Origin: Thermomonospora catenispora
Lineage (GTDB): Bacteria; Actinomycetota; Actinomycetes; Streptosporangiales; Streptosporangiaceae
Length of the DNA stretch: 64,000 nt
Direction: 5' to 3'
NCBI RefSeq assembly: GCF_006363815.1
Contig: NZ_RRYT01000016.1
Span: forward strand, 24,795 to 88,794
Shown here: positions 17,236-25,432 of the stretch, piece after piece
How positions within the stretch are numbered: the stretch's first letter is position 1
Layout of the letters: each line of letters starts with the position of its first letter
Position numbers and translations under genes: made by a program
The notes under the pieces: model-generated
The model's database searches: none
What the model was told of the DNA's origin: nothing
Seen by the model: only the letters and a program-made list of their open reading frames with translations

Positions 17236-18033
17236 TCAGACCACGGCGCCGTCGTCGGTGTCGCGCGGGTCGTCGCCCATGCGCAGCACCAGGGTGACGA
17301 AGCCGCCGATGAACGCCGCGACCGACGCGAACGCCGCCCAGCCGGGGACCTCCCAGCTCAGCAGCACCGAGATCAGCAGGTACAGCGGTCCGCCGACCAG
17401 GGCCAGCCAGGCGGTCTTGGTGACCGGGTCGGCGCTGGGCAGCGGGGGAGGCGGCGGCGGGACGTAGTGCCCCTCGTCGTCGGGCTCCGGCGGCTCGTCG
17501 GCGGGCTTGATCACCCGGGCGGTCGGCAGCGCGCCGGTGCGGTCCTCGCCCTCCGCGCGATCGGACGGCTCGTCCAGATCCTCCTGCTCGGGCCAGGGCG
17601 CCTCGCCCTCGACGGGCGGGGCGTCGAACCCGGCGACGATCTCCGCCCAGATGGCGTCCTCGTCGCGTTCGGCGGTGACGGCGCCGCCGGGACGCCCGGG
17701 GGAGCCGGGCCGGTCGGGCCGGCCCGGATCGGCGGGGTCCCGGTCGGCCGGCTCGGGAAGGTCGGCGTCGGCCGCCCGCAGCCGGGTCAGCTGGACGCGC
17801 AGGATGCCCTCGGCCGCCGACTGCATCGTGGTGTCGACGTACAGCCGGTCCAGGCAGTCGCCGTCGGCGCCCGTGGTGCGCGGCCCGTCCTCGCCCGGCC
17901 CCGGGGTCGGGATGACATAGGCGGCCACCCCCGCCTCGCGCAGCGCCTCCAGCATCGTGTCGGCCAGATGCGGTGCCAGATCGATCAACGGGGCGTACGA
18001 GTCGGCATCCAGTCCATTGCCACGGCGCTTCAC
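17236..18033 (-). CDS. Conserved actinobacterial membrane protein, unknown function
   Basis: The 265-residue protein has three parts. The N-terminal 95 residues are a compact domain (APHLADTMLEALREAGVAAYVIP) resembling a small mixed-fold module. A long acidic, Pro/Gly-rich linker (about 95-200) ends in a run of prolines. The C-terminal 60 residues form two membrane helices (TAWLALVGGPLYLLISVLLSW and WAAFASVAAFIGGFVTLVLRM). The soluble part probably faces the cytoplasm. The GTG start has AAGGAG about 8 bases upstream. It occupies the place of SCO2124. I do not recognise a function. Confidence 0.8.
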   Translation of the reverse strand: MKRRGNGLDADSYAPLIDLAPHLADTMLEALREAGVAAYVIPTPGPGEDGPRTTGADGDCLDRLYVDTTMQSAAEGILRVQLTRLRAADADLPEPADRDPADPGRPDRPGSPGRPGGAVTAERDEDAIWAEIVAGFDAPPVEGEAPWPEQEDLDEPSDRAEGEDRTGALPTARVIKPADEPPEPDDEGHYVPPPPPPLPSADPVTKTAWLALVGGPLYLLISVLLSWEVPGWAAFASVAAFIGGFVTLVLRMGDDPRDTDDGAVV

Positions 18034-18399
18034 GGGGCCGGCTCCTTCGACGACTCCAGCGCGACCGACAGCACCGGCATGACGGCCTCCGCTCCCAGTT
18101 CACGTGCGTCCCCACGGTACCCGCCGCATCGCCCGGTCGGACCGGGACGCACACCCGCGTGGTTTTCTACGGTATTCGTTCGGCGGCGCCGGACAAGACG
18201 GGCGGGGGACATTCCATGACGAGTCCGGCGGCCGGGTCCGGCCGTCCCCCCGGCCCGGACGCGTCCTGCGGTGTGGGCACACGCGCCGCAGGGATGGGAG
18301 GATGACCCATCATCATTCCCGTGTCACGTCGTGACCGGGCGTGTTCGGTGCTCAGTGTGAAGGCGCGGGCACCCCTGGCGGACCGAGGAAGGTGTCGGC
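18034..18399. other. Divergent intergenic region upstream of the acyltransferase gene
   Basis: These 366 bases separate two divergent genes. A perfect 13-base palindrome, GTCACGTCGTGAC (18323-18335), lies 65 bases before the acyltransferase start and could be an operator. I see no further gene. Confidence 0.4.
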
Positions 18400-19116
18400 A
18401 TGTTCTGGTTCTGGATGCTGCTGCGGATCATTCTGTCACCGATCCTGTACATCGTGTGGCGGCCGCAGAACTCGGGAATGGAAAATGTTCCCAAGTCGGG
18501 CCCGGCCCTCCTGGTCAGCAATCACCAGTCGTTCGCCGATCATTTTTTCGGGCCGCTGCCGCTGCGCCGCCGGATCTTCTTCCTCGGCAAGGCCGAGTAC
18601 TTCACCGGCAAGGGCCTCAAAGGGCTGATCAGCAAGGCGTTCTTCACCGGCGTGGGCGTGGTGCCGGTCGACCGCAGCGGCGGCAAGGCCAGTGAGCGGG
18701 CGCTGGAGACGGGCCTGCGGATCCTGGCCGAGGGCAAGCTGCTGGGCATCTACCCCGAGGGCACCCGGGCCCCTGACAAGCGGCTGTACCGGGGCAAGAC
18801 CGGCGTGGCCCGGCTGGCGCTCAAGTCGAAGGTGCCGGTGATCCCGATGGCGATGATCAACACTTTCGACCTGATGCCGGCCGGACAGCCCTACCCGCGG
18901 CTCGGCGTGCGGCCGGGGGTGAGGTTCGGCAAGCCGATGGACTTCTCCCGCTACTACGGCATGGAGGACGACCCCAAGGTGCTGCGCAAGGTCACCGACG
19001 AGATCATGCAGGCCATCCGGGAGCTGTCGGGACAGGAGTACGTGGACCGGTACGCCGCGGAGGTCAAGGCCGAGATGGCGGCCAAGAGGCGGAGCGAGGC
19101 CGAGGGCGACGGCTGA
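18400..19116 (+). CDS. Lysophospholipid (1-acylglycerol-3-phosphate) acyltransferase
   Basis: The 238-residue PlsC-type enzyme transfers an acyl chain to a lysophospholipid at the membrane. It has the HX4D active site NHQSFAD (near residue 47) and the substrate-binding block IYPEGTRAPDKRLYRGKTGVARLA. There is a hydrophobic N-terminus of about 20 residues (MFWFWMLLRIILSPILYIVW). It is in the position of Rv2182c, and Rv2182c-like enzymes are thought to act in phospholipid synthesis. The ATG follows GAGGAAGG. Its stop lies five bases before macS, so the three genes 18400-21068 may form one transcript. Confidence 0.9.
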   Translation: MFWFWMLLRIILSPILYIVWRPQNSGMENVPKSGPALLVSNHQSFADHFFGPLPLRRRIFFLGKAEYFTGKGLKGLISKAFFTGVGVVPVDRSGGKASERALETGLRILAEGKLLGIYPEGTRAPDKRLYRGKTGVARLALKSKVPVIPMAMINTFDLMPAGQPYPRLGVRPGVRFGKPMDFSRYYGMEDDPKVLRKVTDEIMQAIRELSGQEYVDRYAAEVKAEMAAKRRSEAEGDG

Positions 19117-19120
19117 CCCG

Positions 19121-20275
19121 ATGGGGTTCGAGGCGCCGTTGTGGCGGGCGCTGGCGGTCTTCCGGATCGCCGCCCTGTTGTACGCCGGCGCCGTGATCTT
19201 GCGCAACGTCGACCAGTACCGCAGCCAGGCCGGCGGCTGGACGGTGCTGGCGATCATGGCGGCCTGGACGGCGTGCACCGCCTACGCCTACGCCGATCCG
19301 GCCCGGCGCCGGTGGCCGCTGCTGGTCGTCGACCTGGCGGTGGCCACCGGCTGCCTGCTGGCCACCGCCTGGGTGGAGCGTCCCGAGCGGATCGCCGCCG
19401 GCGCCCCCACCCTGACCATGGCCTGGGCGGCGGCGCCGGTGCTGGCGTGGGCGGTGTCCGGCGGCAGACGGCGCGGTTCGGCGGCGGCCGCGGCGGTCGG
19501 GGCGGCGAGCATCGCGGTGCACGGCATCGCGGGCCACGGGCTCATGCCGACCCAGGCCGCGTTCAACGGCGTGGTGCTGCTGTTCCTGGCCGGGATCGTG
19601 GTCGGGCACGTCGCCGAGCTGGGCATCGAGGCCGAGGCCCGGCTGGCGCGGGCGATCGAGCTGGAGGCGGCCACCCGGGAGCGGGAGCGGCTGGCCCGCC
19701 GCATCCACGACTCGGTGCTGCAGGTGCTGGCCCTGGTGCAGCGGCGCGGCAGCCGGCTCGGCGGGGAGGCCGCCGAGCTGGGGCGGCTGGCGGGGGAACA
19801 GGAGGCGGCGCTGCGCGCGCTGATCGGCAGCGGCCCCAGGCTCGGGGAGGACGAGCGCCTGGAGTCCGACGCGGACGCCGATCTGGGGGCGCTGCTGCAC
19901 GCGCACGCCGACGCGACGGTCACCGTCTCCACCCCGGCCGACGCGGTGCCGGTCCCGGCGCGGGCCGCCCGGGAGATCGACGCGGCGGTCGCCGCCGCGC
20001 TGGACAACGTCCGCCGCCACTGTCCGCCGGGAACCCGGGTCTGGGTGCTGGTGGAGGACGATCCGGAGGCCGTCACGGTCAGCGTCCGCGACGACGGGCC
20101 CGGCATGCCCGCCGGGCGGCTCGCCGAGGCCGAGGCCGCCGGACGGCTGGGGATCGCGCAGTCGATCAAAGGGCGGATCCGTGATCTGGGCGGCACGGTC
20201 GACATCGTCTCCGCACCGGGGGAGGGCACCGAGATCGAGATGATCGTTCCCCGCGCCCGGCTCGGGGGCTCATGA
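19121..20275 (+). CDS. macS: MacS-type sensor histidine kinase
   Basis: The 384-residue kinase has five or so N-terminal membrane helices (residues 12-170), then a HisKA_3 dimerisation helix with the phospho-acceptor histidine in RERERLARRIHDSVLQVLAL (near residue 203). The C-terminal ATP-binding domain has DNVRRHCPPGTRVWV, DDGPGMP and GRLGIAQSIKGRI. Nothing extracellular of any size is visible, so the signal is probably sensed in the membrane. In S. coelicolor MacS/MacR (SCO2121/SCO2120) affects development. The assignment rests on architecture and the same neighbours. Confidence 0.87.
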   Translation: MGFEAPLWRALAVFRIAALLYAGAVILRNVDQYRSQAGGWTVLAIMAAWTACTAYAYADPARRRWPLLVVDLAVATGCLLATAWVERPERIAAGAPTLTMAWAAAPVLAWAVSGGRRRGSAAAAAVGAASIAVHGIAGHGLMPTQAAFNGVVLLFLAGIVVGHVAELGIEAEARLARAIELEAATRERERLARRIHDSVLQVLALVQRRGSRLGGEAAELGRLAGEQEAALRALIGSGPRLGEDERLESDADADLGALLHAHADATVTVSTPADAVPVPARAAREIDAAVAAALDNVRRHCPPGTRVWVLVEDDPEAVTVSVRDDGPGMPAGRLAEAEAAGRLGIAQSIKGRIRDLGGTVDIVSAPGEGTEIEMIVPRARLGGS

Positions 20276-20360
20276 CGGGGCCGTGGCGGCCTTATGACGG
20301 TCCCGCATGGCAGTACCGCGACGGTCCGTGCGAGGGTGGCCCGTCCGTCCGGCCGTCCCT

Positions 20361-21068
20361 ATGGTGACGTTCGTGACCGACATGAGCGACTTCGGGCAGG
20401 CCCCCCGATCGGTGCGGGTGATGATCGTCGACGACCATCCGATGTGGCGGGACGCCGTCGCCCGGGACCTGACCGAGGCCGGACACGAGGTCGTGGGCGC
20501 GGTCGGGGAGGGACGGGCCGCCATCCGCATCGCCGCCGCGACCCGCCCCCAGGTGGCCGTCGTGGACCTGCAGCTCCCCGACATCAGCGGCGTCGAGGTG
20601 GCCCGCGCCCTGGTCGCTCCCGGCGAGGACGGCGAACCGGCGGTGCGGGTGCTGGTGCTGTCGGCCAGCGGCGAGCGGCAGGACGTGCTGGACGCCGTCA
20701 AGGCGGGCGCCACCGGCTATCTGCTCAAGTCCGCCGCCCGCGAGGAGTTCCTGGAGGCGGTGCGGCGCACCGCCGAGGGCGACGCGGTGTTCACGCCGGG
20801 GCTGGCCGGGCTGGTGCTGGGCGAGTACCGCAGACTGGCCGCCGAGTCCGGCCGCGCCGCCGACGACGCCCCCCGGCTCACCGAGCGGGAGACCGAGGTG
20901 CTGCGGCTGGTCGCCAAGGGCCTGACCTACAAGCAGATCGCCCAGCGGCTGGTGCTCTCGCACCGCACCGTGCAGAACCACGTCCAGAACACCCTGAACA
21001 AGCTGCAGCTGCACAACCGCGTCGAGCTCGTCCGGTACGCCATCGAGAAGGGGCTGGACCGGGAGTGA
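20361..21068 (+). CDS. macR: LuxR-family response regulator, MacR-like
   Basis: The 235-residue regulator pairs with the upstream kinase. The receiver domain carries the acidic pair in VMIVDDHPMWRD, the phospho-acceptor in VAVVDLQLPDISG, and the lysine in GYLLKSAAREE. The C-terminal LuxR helix-turn-helix is LTERETEVLRLVAKGLTYKQIAQRLVLSHRTVQNHVQNTLNKL. Three in-frame starts are possible (20307, 20361, 20382); 20361 or 20382 fit the family. It starts about 85 bases after macS. Control of morphology genes is known for the S. coelicolor pair and is only inferred here. Confidence 0.87.
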   Translation: MVTFVTDMSDFGQAPRSVRVMIVDDHPMWRDAVARDLTEAGHEVVGAVGEGRAAIRIAAATRPQVAVVDLQLPDISGVEVARALVAPGEDGEPAVRVLVLSASGERQDVLDAVKAGATGYLLKSAAREEFLEAVRRTAEGDAVFTPGLAGLVLGEYRRLAAESGRAADDAPRLTERETEVLRLVAKGLTYKQIAQRLVLSHRTVQNHVQNTLNKLQLHNRVELVRYAIEKGLDRE

Positions 21069-21216
21069 GCGCCTTGCGGGTGACGTCTCGGGTGATTTAA
21101 GGGCGAACGTCCGACCTCTCCGTATTCGGGGGACTTTCGGGTGAACCGGCGGGCGGGGCGGGCCGTCCAACACGTCGAGGCCCGGAGTGCCGGGCCGGAG
21201 ACATCAGGAGGCGCCC

Positions 21217-22155
21217 GTGAACGGGCTCGCTGCGGACGTGCTCGCCGCCGCCGGGGACACCTGGGGGATCCCCGGACCGTTGTTCCTGGCCGGCTATGTG
21301 CTCATCGCGCTGCTCCTGGTGGTGCGGGCGCTGAGGAAACGGCGCGCCGGCTCCACCTCCGCCCCCGCCCGCGACCTGTCCGCCTTCGAGCTCGCCTACC
21401 TGGCCGGCGGCCGGCCCCGGGCGCTCGCGGCCGCGCTGGCGTCGCTGCGCGCCCAGGGGGCCGTGGAGCCCGCCGGGAGGGGGCGGCTGCGCGCCACCGG
21501 CGCCCCCGGCCGGTTCGCCGACGGCGCCCTGGACGGCGCGGCCCTCGCCGTCGTCCGCTCGAGCGGCGAGATCGCCGTCACCAGGCTGCAGAACGCGCGC
21601 CAGGTCAGACGTCTCCTGGACGACATGCAGTCCCGGCTGGAGCGGCGCGGGCTGCTCAACGGCGCCCTCCGGCGCGCCCGGCTGCGGCTGCCCGCGCTGT
21701 GGCTGTTGGCGCTGGCGGCCGTCGGCGCCGTCCGGGTGATCGCGGGCGTCCGGAACGAGCGTCCGGTGCTCTGGCTGGTCCTGGCGATCGTCGCGACCGT
21801 CGCCGCGGCCGTCGCCGTGGCGTCGACCGTCCCCCGGCTCGCCCCCGCCGGGCGCCGGGCCCTGGAGGAGGCTCGGCGGGAGCATGCGCACCTCGATCCC
21901 GCAAACCGGCCGGCATGGTCCACCTACGGGGCCTCCGGCCTGGCCGTCGCCGTGGCCGTGTACGGCCTCACGGCGATGGAGGGCTATGACCCCCGGTTCG
22001 TCGCCGAGGCCGGGCTCCACCGCATCCTGCAGTCCGGACAGTCCGGAGGGCACGCCGGCGGCGGGGACGGAGGCGGCTGCGGAGGCGGCTGCGGCGGGGG
22101 CGACGGCGGAGGCGGCTGCGGCGGTGGAGGCTGTGGAGGCGGCTGCGGCGGCTGA
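21217..22155 (+). CDS. TIGR04222-type membrane protein with Cys/Gly-rich tail
   Basis: The 312-residue protein starts with a membrane helix (about 15-36), followed by a soluble module (DLSAFELAYLAGGRPRALAAALASLRAQGAV) like the winged-helix part of TIGR04222 proteins. Two more helices come near 163-210 (LPALWLLALAAVGAVRVIAGV and PVLWLVLAIVATVAAAVAVAS). The last 38 residues are almost only Gly with five Cys in GGGC units and a few Asp. The GTG at 21217 follows AGGAGG. It heads a four-gene group with a shorter paralogue, a DUF692 enzyme and a small partner. The tail is the obvious candidate for modification by the enzyme; this is inference. Confidence 0.85.
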   Translation: MNGLAADVLAAAGDTWGIPGPLFLAGYVLIALLLVVRALRKRRAGSTSAPARDLSAFELAYLAGGRPRALAAALASLRAQGAVEPAGRGRLRATGAPGRFADGALDGAALAVVRSSGEIAVTRLQNARQVRRLLDDMQSRLERRGLLNGALRRARLRLPALWLLALAAVGAVRVIAGVRNERPVLWLVLAIVATVAAAVAVASTVPRLAPAGRRALEEARREHAHLDPANRPAWSTYGASGLAVAVAVYGLTAMEGYDPRFVAEAGLHRILQSGQSGGHAGGGDGGGCGGGCGGGDGGGGCGGGGCGGGCGG

Positions 22156-22257
22156 CCCGCCGGCTCCGTTCCACGCCTCGACGTCCCCGCCGACATCCCC
22201 GCCGAACGGACCTCGACCACAGGAGATCGGCGAAGCAGCGCCGGGGAAGGAGGGCAC

Positions 22258-22803
22258 GTGGAGGTCCTCATCGGGGCGGGGGACGCCTGGGGCGTCGCCG
22301 CCCCCGTGTTCCTCGCCGTCCATCTCGCCGCGGGAATCGCCGCGACCGGATGCGTTCTGGCCGTCCGCCGCCGCGTCACCGCGGGCCGTCCGCCGGACGG
22401 CGAACCGACCCCCTATGAGCCGGCCTGTCTGGCGGGCGGGCGGCTGCGGGTGGTCATGGCCTCGGCGGGCCGGCTGCATCACCAGGGGGCGGTCCGGCTG
22501 CGCTCCGACATGGCCGCGGTGCAGGCCGCCCACGACCGCAACCCCCACCTGGACCCCGGGCTGAGGCCCGCCTTCGCCGCCTACGGCGCCGAGGCGGTGG
22601 CGCTCAGCACGGCGCTGTACGGCGCCCGGACGCCGGCCCGCCTCGACCGCTCCTTCATCGTGGACCGGACGGTGTCCAAGGTCCTGTCCTCCTCGTCCGG
22701 CTCGCCCTCCGCCGCGGTGTGCGCCGACGCGATCCACGGCACCTGCGCGAGCGGTTGCGGAGGCTGCGGCGGTGGAGCCTGCGGAGGCGGAGGCGGCATA
22801 TGA
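22258..22803 (+). CDS. Short TIGR04222-like membrane protein with Cys/Gly-rich tail
   Basis: This 181-residue protein is a reduced paralogue of the preceding one. It keeps the N-terminal helix (GAGDAWGVAAPVFLAVHL), the segment CLAGGRLRVVMASAGRLHHQGAV, and the domain end HLDPGLRPAFAAYGAEAVAL, which aligns with HLDPANRPAWSTYGASGLAV of the longer protein. The middle part with two membrane helices is missing. The tail contains six Cys from VCADAIHGTC onward, ending in GCGGCGGGACGGGGGI. The GTG start has GGAGGG upstream. The stop overlaps the DUF692 start by four bases (ATGA), a strong sign that the two products work together. Confidence 0.8.
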   Translation: MEVLIGAGDAWGVAAPVFLAVHLAAGIAATGCVLAVRRRVTAGRPPDGEPTPYEPACLAGGRLRVVMASAGRLHHQGAVRLRSDMAAVQAAHDRNPHLDPGLRPAFAAYGAEAVALSTALYGARTPARLDRSFIVDRTVSKVLSSSSGSPSAAVCADAIHGTCASGCGGCGGGACGGGGGI

Positions 22804-23624
22804 CCGAGGTCCTCGCTCAGTGCGGCGTCGGCATCGGCTGGCGCCCGGAGATCGCCGGGTTCGTCGCCGGCCTGCCCGGGCTGCGGTTCACCGAGGTCAT
22901 CGCCGAATCCGTGCATCCCGGTCATCCGCCGCGGCTGCTGGCGGAGCTGCGCGACCGCGGCGTGCGGGTCGTCCCGCACGGCGTGCGGCTGTCGCTGGGC
23001 GGGGCCGAACCGGTGGCGCCCGAGCGGGTCGCCCGTCTCGCCGCCGTCGCCGAGACGCTGGACGCCCCGCTGGTCAGCGAGCATGTGGCGTTCGTACGGG
23101 CGGGCGGACTGGAGGCCGGGCATCTGCTGCCGGTGCCGCGCACCCGGGCCGCGCTCGAGGCGCTGACCGACAACATCCGGCGGACCTGCGCCGAGCTGCC
23201 CGTGCCGCTCGCGCTGGAGCCCATCGCGGCGCTGTTCGACTGGCCGGACGCCGAGTACACCGAGGCCGAGTTCCTCACCGAGCTGCTCGAACGCACCGAC
23301 GTGCACCTGCTGCTGGACGTCGCCAACGTCTACGCCAACGCCCGCAACCGGGGACAGGACCCGCTCGACCTACTGGACCGCCTGCCCCTGGAGCGGATCG
23401 CCTACTGCCATGTGGCGGGCGGCAGGCGGCACGAGGGCCTCTATCACGACACCCACACCGATCCGGTCCCCGCCGAGGTCCTCGACCTGGTGAGGGAACT
23501 GTCCGCCCGCCGTCGCCCGCCCGCCCTGCTGCTGGAGCGCGACGGCCGCTACCCGCCCGCCGCCGAGCTGCGCGCCGAGTTGGACGCCGTCGCCGCCGCG
23601 GCCGGGCTCCCCGCGATCACATGA
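22800..23624 (+). CDS. DUF692 / multinuclear non-haem iron oxidase (MNIO) family enzyme
   Basis: The 274-residue protein is a TIM-barrel of the DUF692 family, the group that includes MbnB, TglH and ChrH. Those enzymes use two or three iron ions to oxidise cysteines or neighbouring atoms in peptide substrates. Likely metal ligands are visible in order: VPHGVRLS, VSEHVAFVR, ALEPIAALF, LLLDVANVYANA, YCHVAGG, YHDTHTDPVP and LLERDGRYP. It overlaps by four bases with the Cys/Gly-tailed protein before it and with the partner after it. No short precursor peptide lies nearby, so the tails of the two membrane proteins are the best substrate candidates. Confidence 0.85.
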   Translation: MTEVLAQCGVGIGWRPEIAGFVAGLPGLRFTEVIAESVHPGHPPRLLAELRDRGVRVVPHGVRLSLGGAEPVAPERVARLAAVAETLDAPLVSEHVAFVRAGGLEAGHLLPVPRTRAALEALTDNIRRTCAELPVPLALEPIAALFDWPDAEYTEAEFLTELLERTDVHLLLDVANVYANARNRGQDPLDLLDRLPLERIAYCHVAGGRRHEGLYHDTHTDPVPAEVLDLVRELSARRRPPALLLERDGRYPPAAELRAELDAVAAAAGLPAIT

Positions 23625-24145
23625 CCGGTCGCGAGGGGAGCGGCTCCGTGCCGGAGGAGGGCCGGATCCGTCCGCATGCGGACGGATCCGGCGCCGTCGA
23701 CGGCGCCCGGGAGGCGCTGGCGGCGGCTCAGGAGGCACTGGTCGCCGCGCTGGTGGCGGGCGGTCCCGTCCCCTCGGGATTCGACCCGGACCTGCTGGGG
23801 GCCGCGTCCCGGGCGCTGCTGAGCAAACGGGCCGGGGAGGTCGCCCGCGCCTGGCCGGCGCTGGCCGCCTCCTTCGGGCCGCGGTGGGGCGAACGGTTCG
23901 CGCGCTGGGCGGAGGGTAGGCCTCCCCGTGGTCCGTGGCGGGACGGCTGGGACTTCGCCCGCGCGCATCGCGACGCGCTGGACCCGGCCGCCGCCCGCGA
24001 ACTGGCCCTCGCCGAGGCGCGTTGGCGCTATGACGGGAACGGGGAACCGCGGCCCCGCAGGTTCGCCCTCCGCCGGATCCCCGGGGGAGGGGTGGCGGTG
24101 ATCGTCTCCGGCAGGCTGCAAACCGTCCTGCAGAGGCCTTCCTGA
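23621..24145 (+). CDS. Small partner protein of the DUF692 enzyme
   Basis: The 174-residue protein overlaps the DUF692 gene by ATGA. After about 25 unstructured residues it has a helical domain (AREALAAAQEALVAALVAGGPVP, then GAASRALLSKRAGEVARAWPALAASFG) and a second part, RWRYDGNGEPRPRRFALRRIPGGGVAVIV. This recalls the DUF2063-type partner proteins that accompany DUF692 enzymes in other bacteria and are thought to bring the substrate to the enzyme, although the match is in layout and not in sequence. No catalytic motif is evident. Its function here is inferred from position only. Confidence 0.7.
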   Translation: MTGREGSGSVPEEGRIRPHADGSGAVDGAREALAAAQEALVAALVAGGPVPSGFDPDLLGAASRALLSKRAGEVARAWPALAASFGPRWGERFARWAEGRPPRGPWRDGWDFARAHRDALDPAAARELALAEARWRYDGNGEPRPRRFALRRIPGGGVAVIVSGRLQTVLQRPS

Positions 24146-24150
24146 CGATA

Positions 24151-24162
24151 TGGTCTAGACCA
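24151..24162. promoter_or_regulatory. DasR-type operator (dre-like) upstream of pfkA
   Basis: TGGTCTAGACCA is a perfect 12-bp palindrome and the core of the dre site bound by DasR, the GntR-family regulator that responds to amino-sugar phosphates in streptomycetes. It lies about 95 bases before the pfkA start and just after the stop of the DUF692 partner gene. Confidence 0.7.
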
Positions 24163-24257
24163 ATGGCGAGGCCGTGGCGTCGGCGCGGGACGCGGGCGCG
24201 CCGTGCCGTCACACCCGTGCGGCCAGGCAGATCAGTGACTTCTGGGGAGGAGAGCAG

Positions 24258-25283
24258 ATGCGCGTCGGAGTACTGACCGGGGGAGGCGACTGTCCCGGCC
24301 TGAACGCCGTGATCCGCGCCGTGGTGCGCAAGGGCGTCCAGGTCTACGGCTATGAGTTCCTGGGCTTCAGGGCGGGCTGGCGCGGCCCCCTGGAGGGCGA
24401 CACGGTCACGCTGGACGTCCAGGCCGTCCGGGGGATCCTGCCGCGCGGCGGGACGATCCTGGGATCGTCGCGGACCAACCCGCTCAAGACCGAGGGGGGC
24501 ATCGAGCGGATCAAGGACAACCTGGCCGGGCTGGGCGTGGACGCCCTGATCGCCATCGGCGGCGAGGACACCCTCGGCGTGGCCAGGGAGCTGCACGCCA
24601 ACGGCGTCAACGTGGTCGGCGTGCCCAAGACCATCGACAACGACCTGGGCGCCACCGACTACACCTTCGGCTTCGACACCGCGGTCAACATCGCGATGGA
24701 GGCCATCGACCGGCTGCACACCACCGCCGAGAGCCACCACCGCGCGCTGATCTGCGAGGTGATGGGGCGGCACGCGGGCTGGATCGCGCTGCACGCCGGC
24801 ATGGCCGCCGGGGCCAACGTCATCCTGATCCCGGAGAAGCCGTTCGACATCGACAAGGTCGTCGAGTACGTCGAGAGCCGCTTCAAGACCCGGTACGCGC
24901 CGATCATCGTGGTCGCCGAGGGCGCGCACCCCGTCGAGGGGCAGATGGCGGTGCAGAGCAAGGAGCTGGACGCCTTCGGCCACGTCCGGCTCGGCGGCAT
25001 CGGCCAGTGGCTGGCCGACGAGATCGAGAAGCGCACCGGCAAGGAGGCCCGCTGCACCGTGCTGGGCCACATCCAGCGCGGCGGCACCCCCAGCGCCTTC
25101 GACCGGGTGCTGGCCACCCGCTTCGGGCTGCACGCCATCGACGCCGTCCACGACGGCGACTACGGCAAGATGGTCGCGCTGCGCGGCACCGACATCGTCC
25201 GGGTCGGGCTGGATGAGGCGACCAAGGAGCTCAAGACCGTCCCGCTCGAGCGCTACACCGAGGCCGAGGTCTTCTTCGGCTGA
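24258..25283 (+). CDS. pfkA: 6-phosphofructokinase, probably pyrophosphate-dependent
   Basis: The 341-residue enzyme phosphorylates fructose 6-phosphate. It has GGGDCPGLNAVIR at the N-terminus, the catalytic PKTIDNDL, and MGRHAGWIALHAG. In E. coli numbering the residues that separate ATP from pyrophosphate enzymes fall in GGEDT (101-105) and PKTIDND (123-129): Asp104 and Lys124. That pair is typical of pyrophosphate-dependent enzymes such as that of Amycolatopsis methanolica, while ATP enzymes have Gly104. The start at 24258 follows GGGGAGGAG. A dre-like operator lies upstream and two hairpins follow the stop, so it is a single-gene unit. Substrate preference is inference. Confidence 0.92.
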   Translation: MRVGVLTGGGDCPGLNAVIRAVVRKGVQVYGYEFLGFRAGWRGPLEGDTVTLDVQAVRGILPRGGTILGSSRTNPLKTEGGIERIKDNLAGLGVDALIAIGGEDTLGVARELHANGVNVVGVPKTIDNDLGATDYTFGFDTAVNIAMEAIDRLHTTAESHHRALICEVMGRHAGWIALHAGMAAGANVILIPEKPFDIDKVVEYVESRFKTRYAPIIVVAEGAHPVEGQMAVQSKELDAFGHVRLGGIGQWLADEIEKRTGKEARCTVLGHIQRGGTPSAFDRVLATRFGLHAIDAVHDGDYGKMVALRGTDIVRVGLDEATKELKTVPLERYTEAEVFFG

Positions 25284-25285
25284 CC

Positions 25286-25349
25286 GGCGGCCGGCCGCGG
25301 CCGGCCGCCCGCGCCCGCGGGTCCGGGGAATGCACCCGGATCCGCGGGC
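25286..25349 (+). terminator. Tandem terminator hairpins after pfkA
   Basis: The first hairpin is the perfect repeat GGCGGCCGGC / GCCGGCCGCC (25286-25309, 4-base loop). The second pairs 25313-25326 with 25336-25349, 14 bp with one G-U pair, followed by CTTAT. They start two bases after the pfkA stop. Confidence 0.7.
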
Positions 25350-25432
25350 CTTATCGTGTCGCGGTGGTCGTCCGCTTGGGCGACACTGGAGAGACGTTTC
25401 CTTCCCCGATACCTGGTGCAGGAGGTCCTCGC

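Noticed and set aside
21217..24145. Considered as a bufferin-type copper operon
   Set aside because: No signal-peptide-bearing short precursor and no DoxX-like gene are present; the precursors would be membrane proteins, so the known class does not fit.
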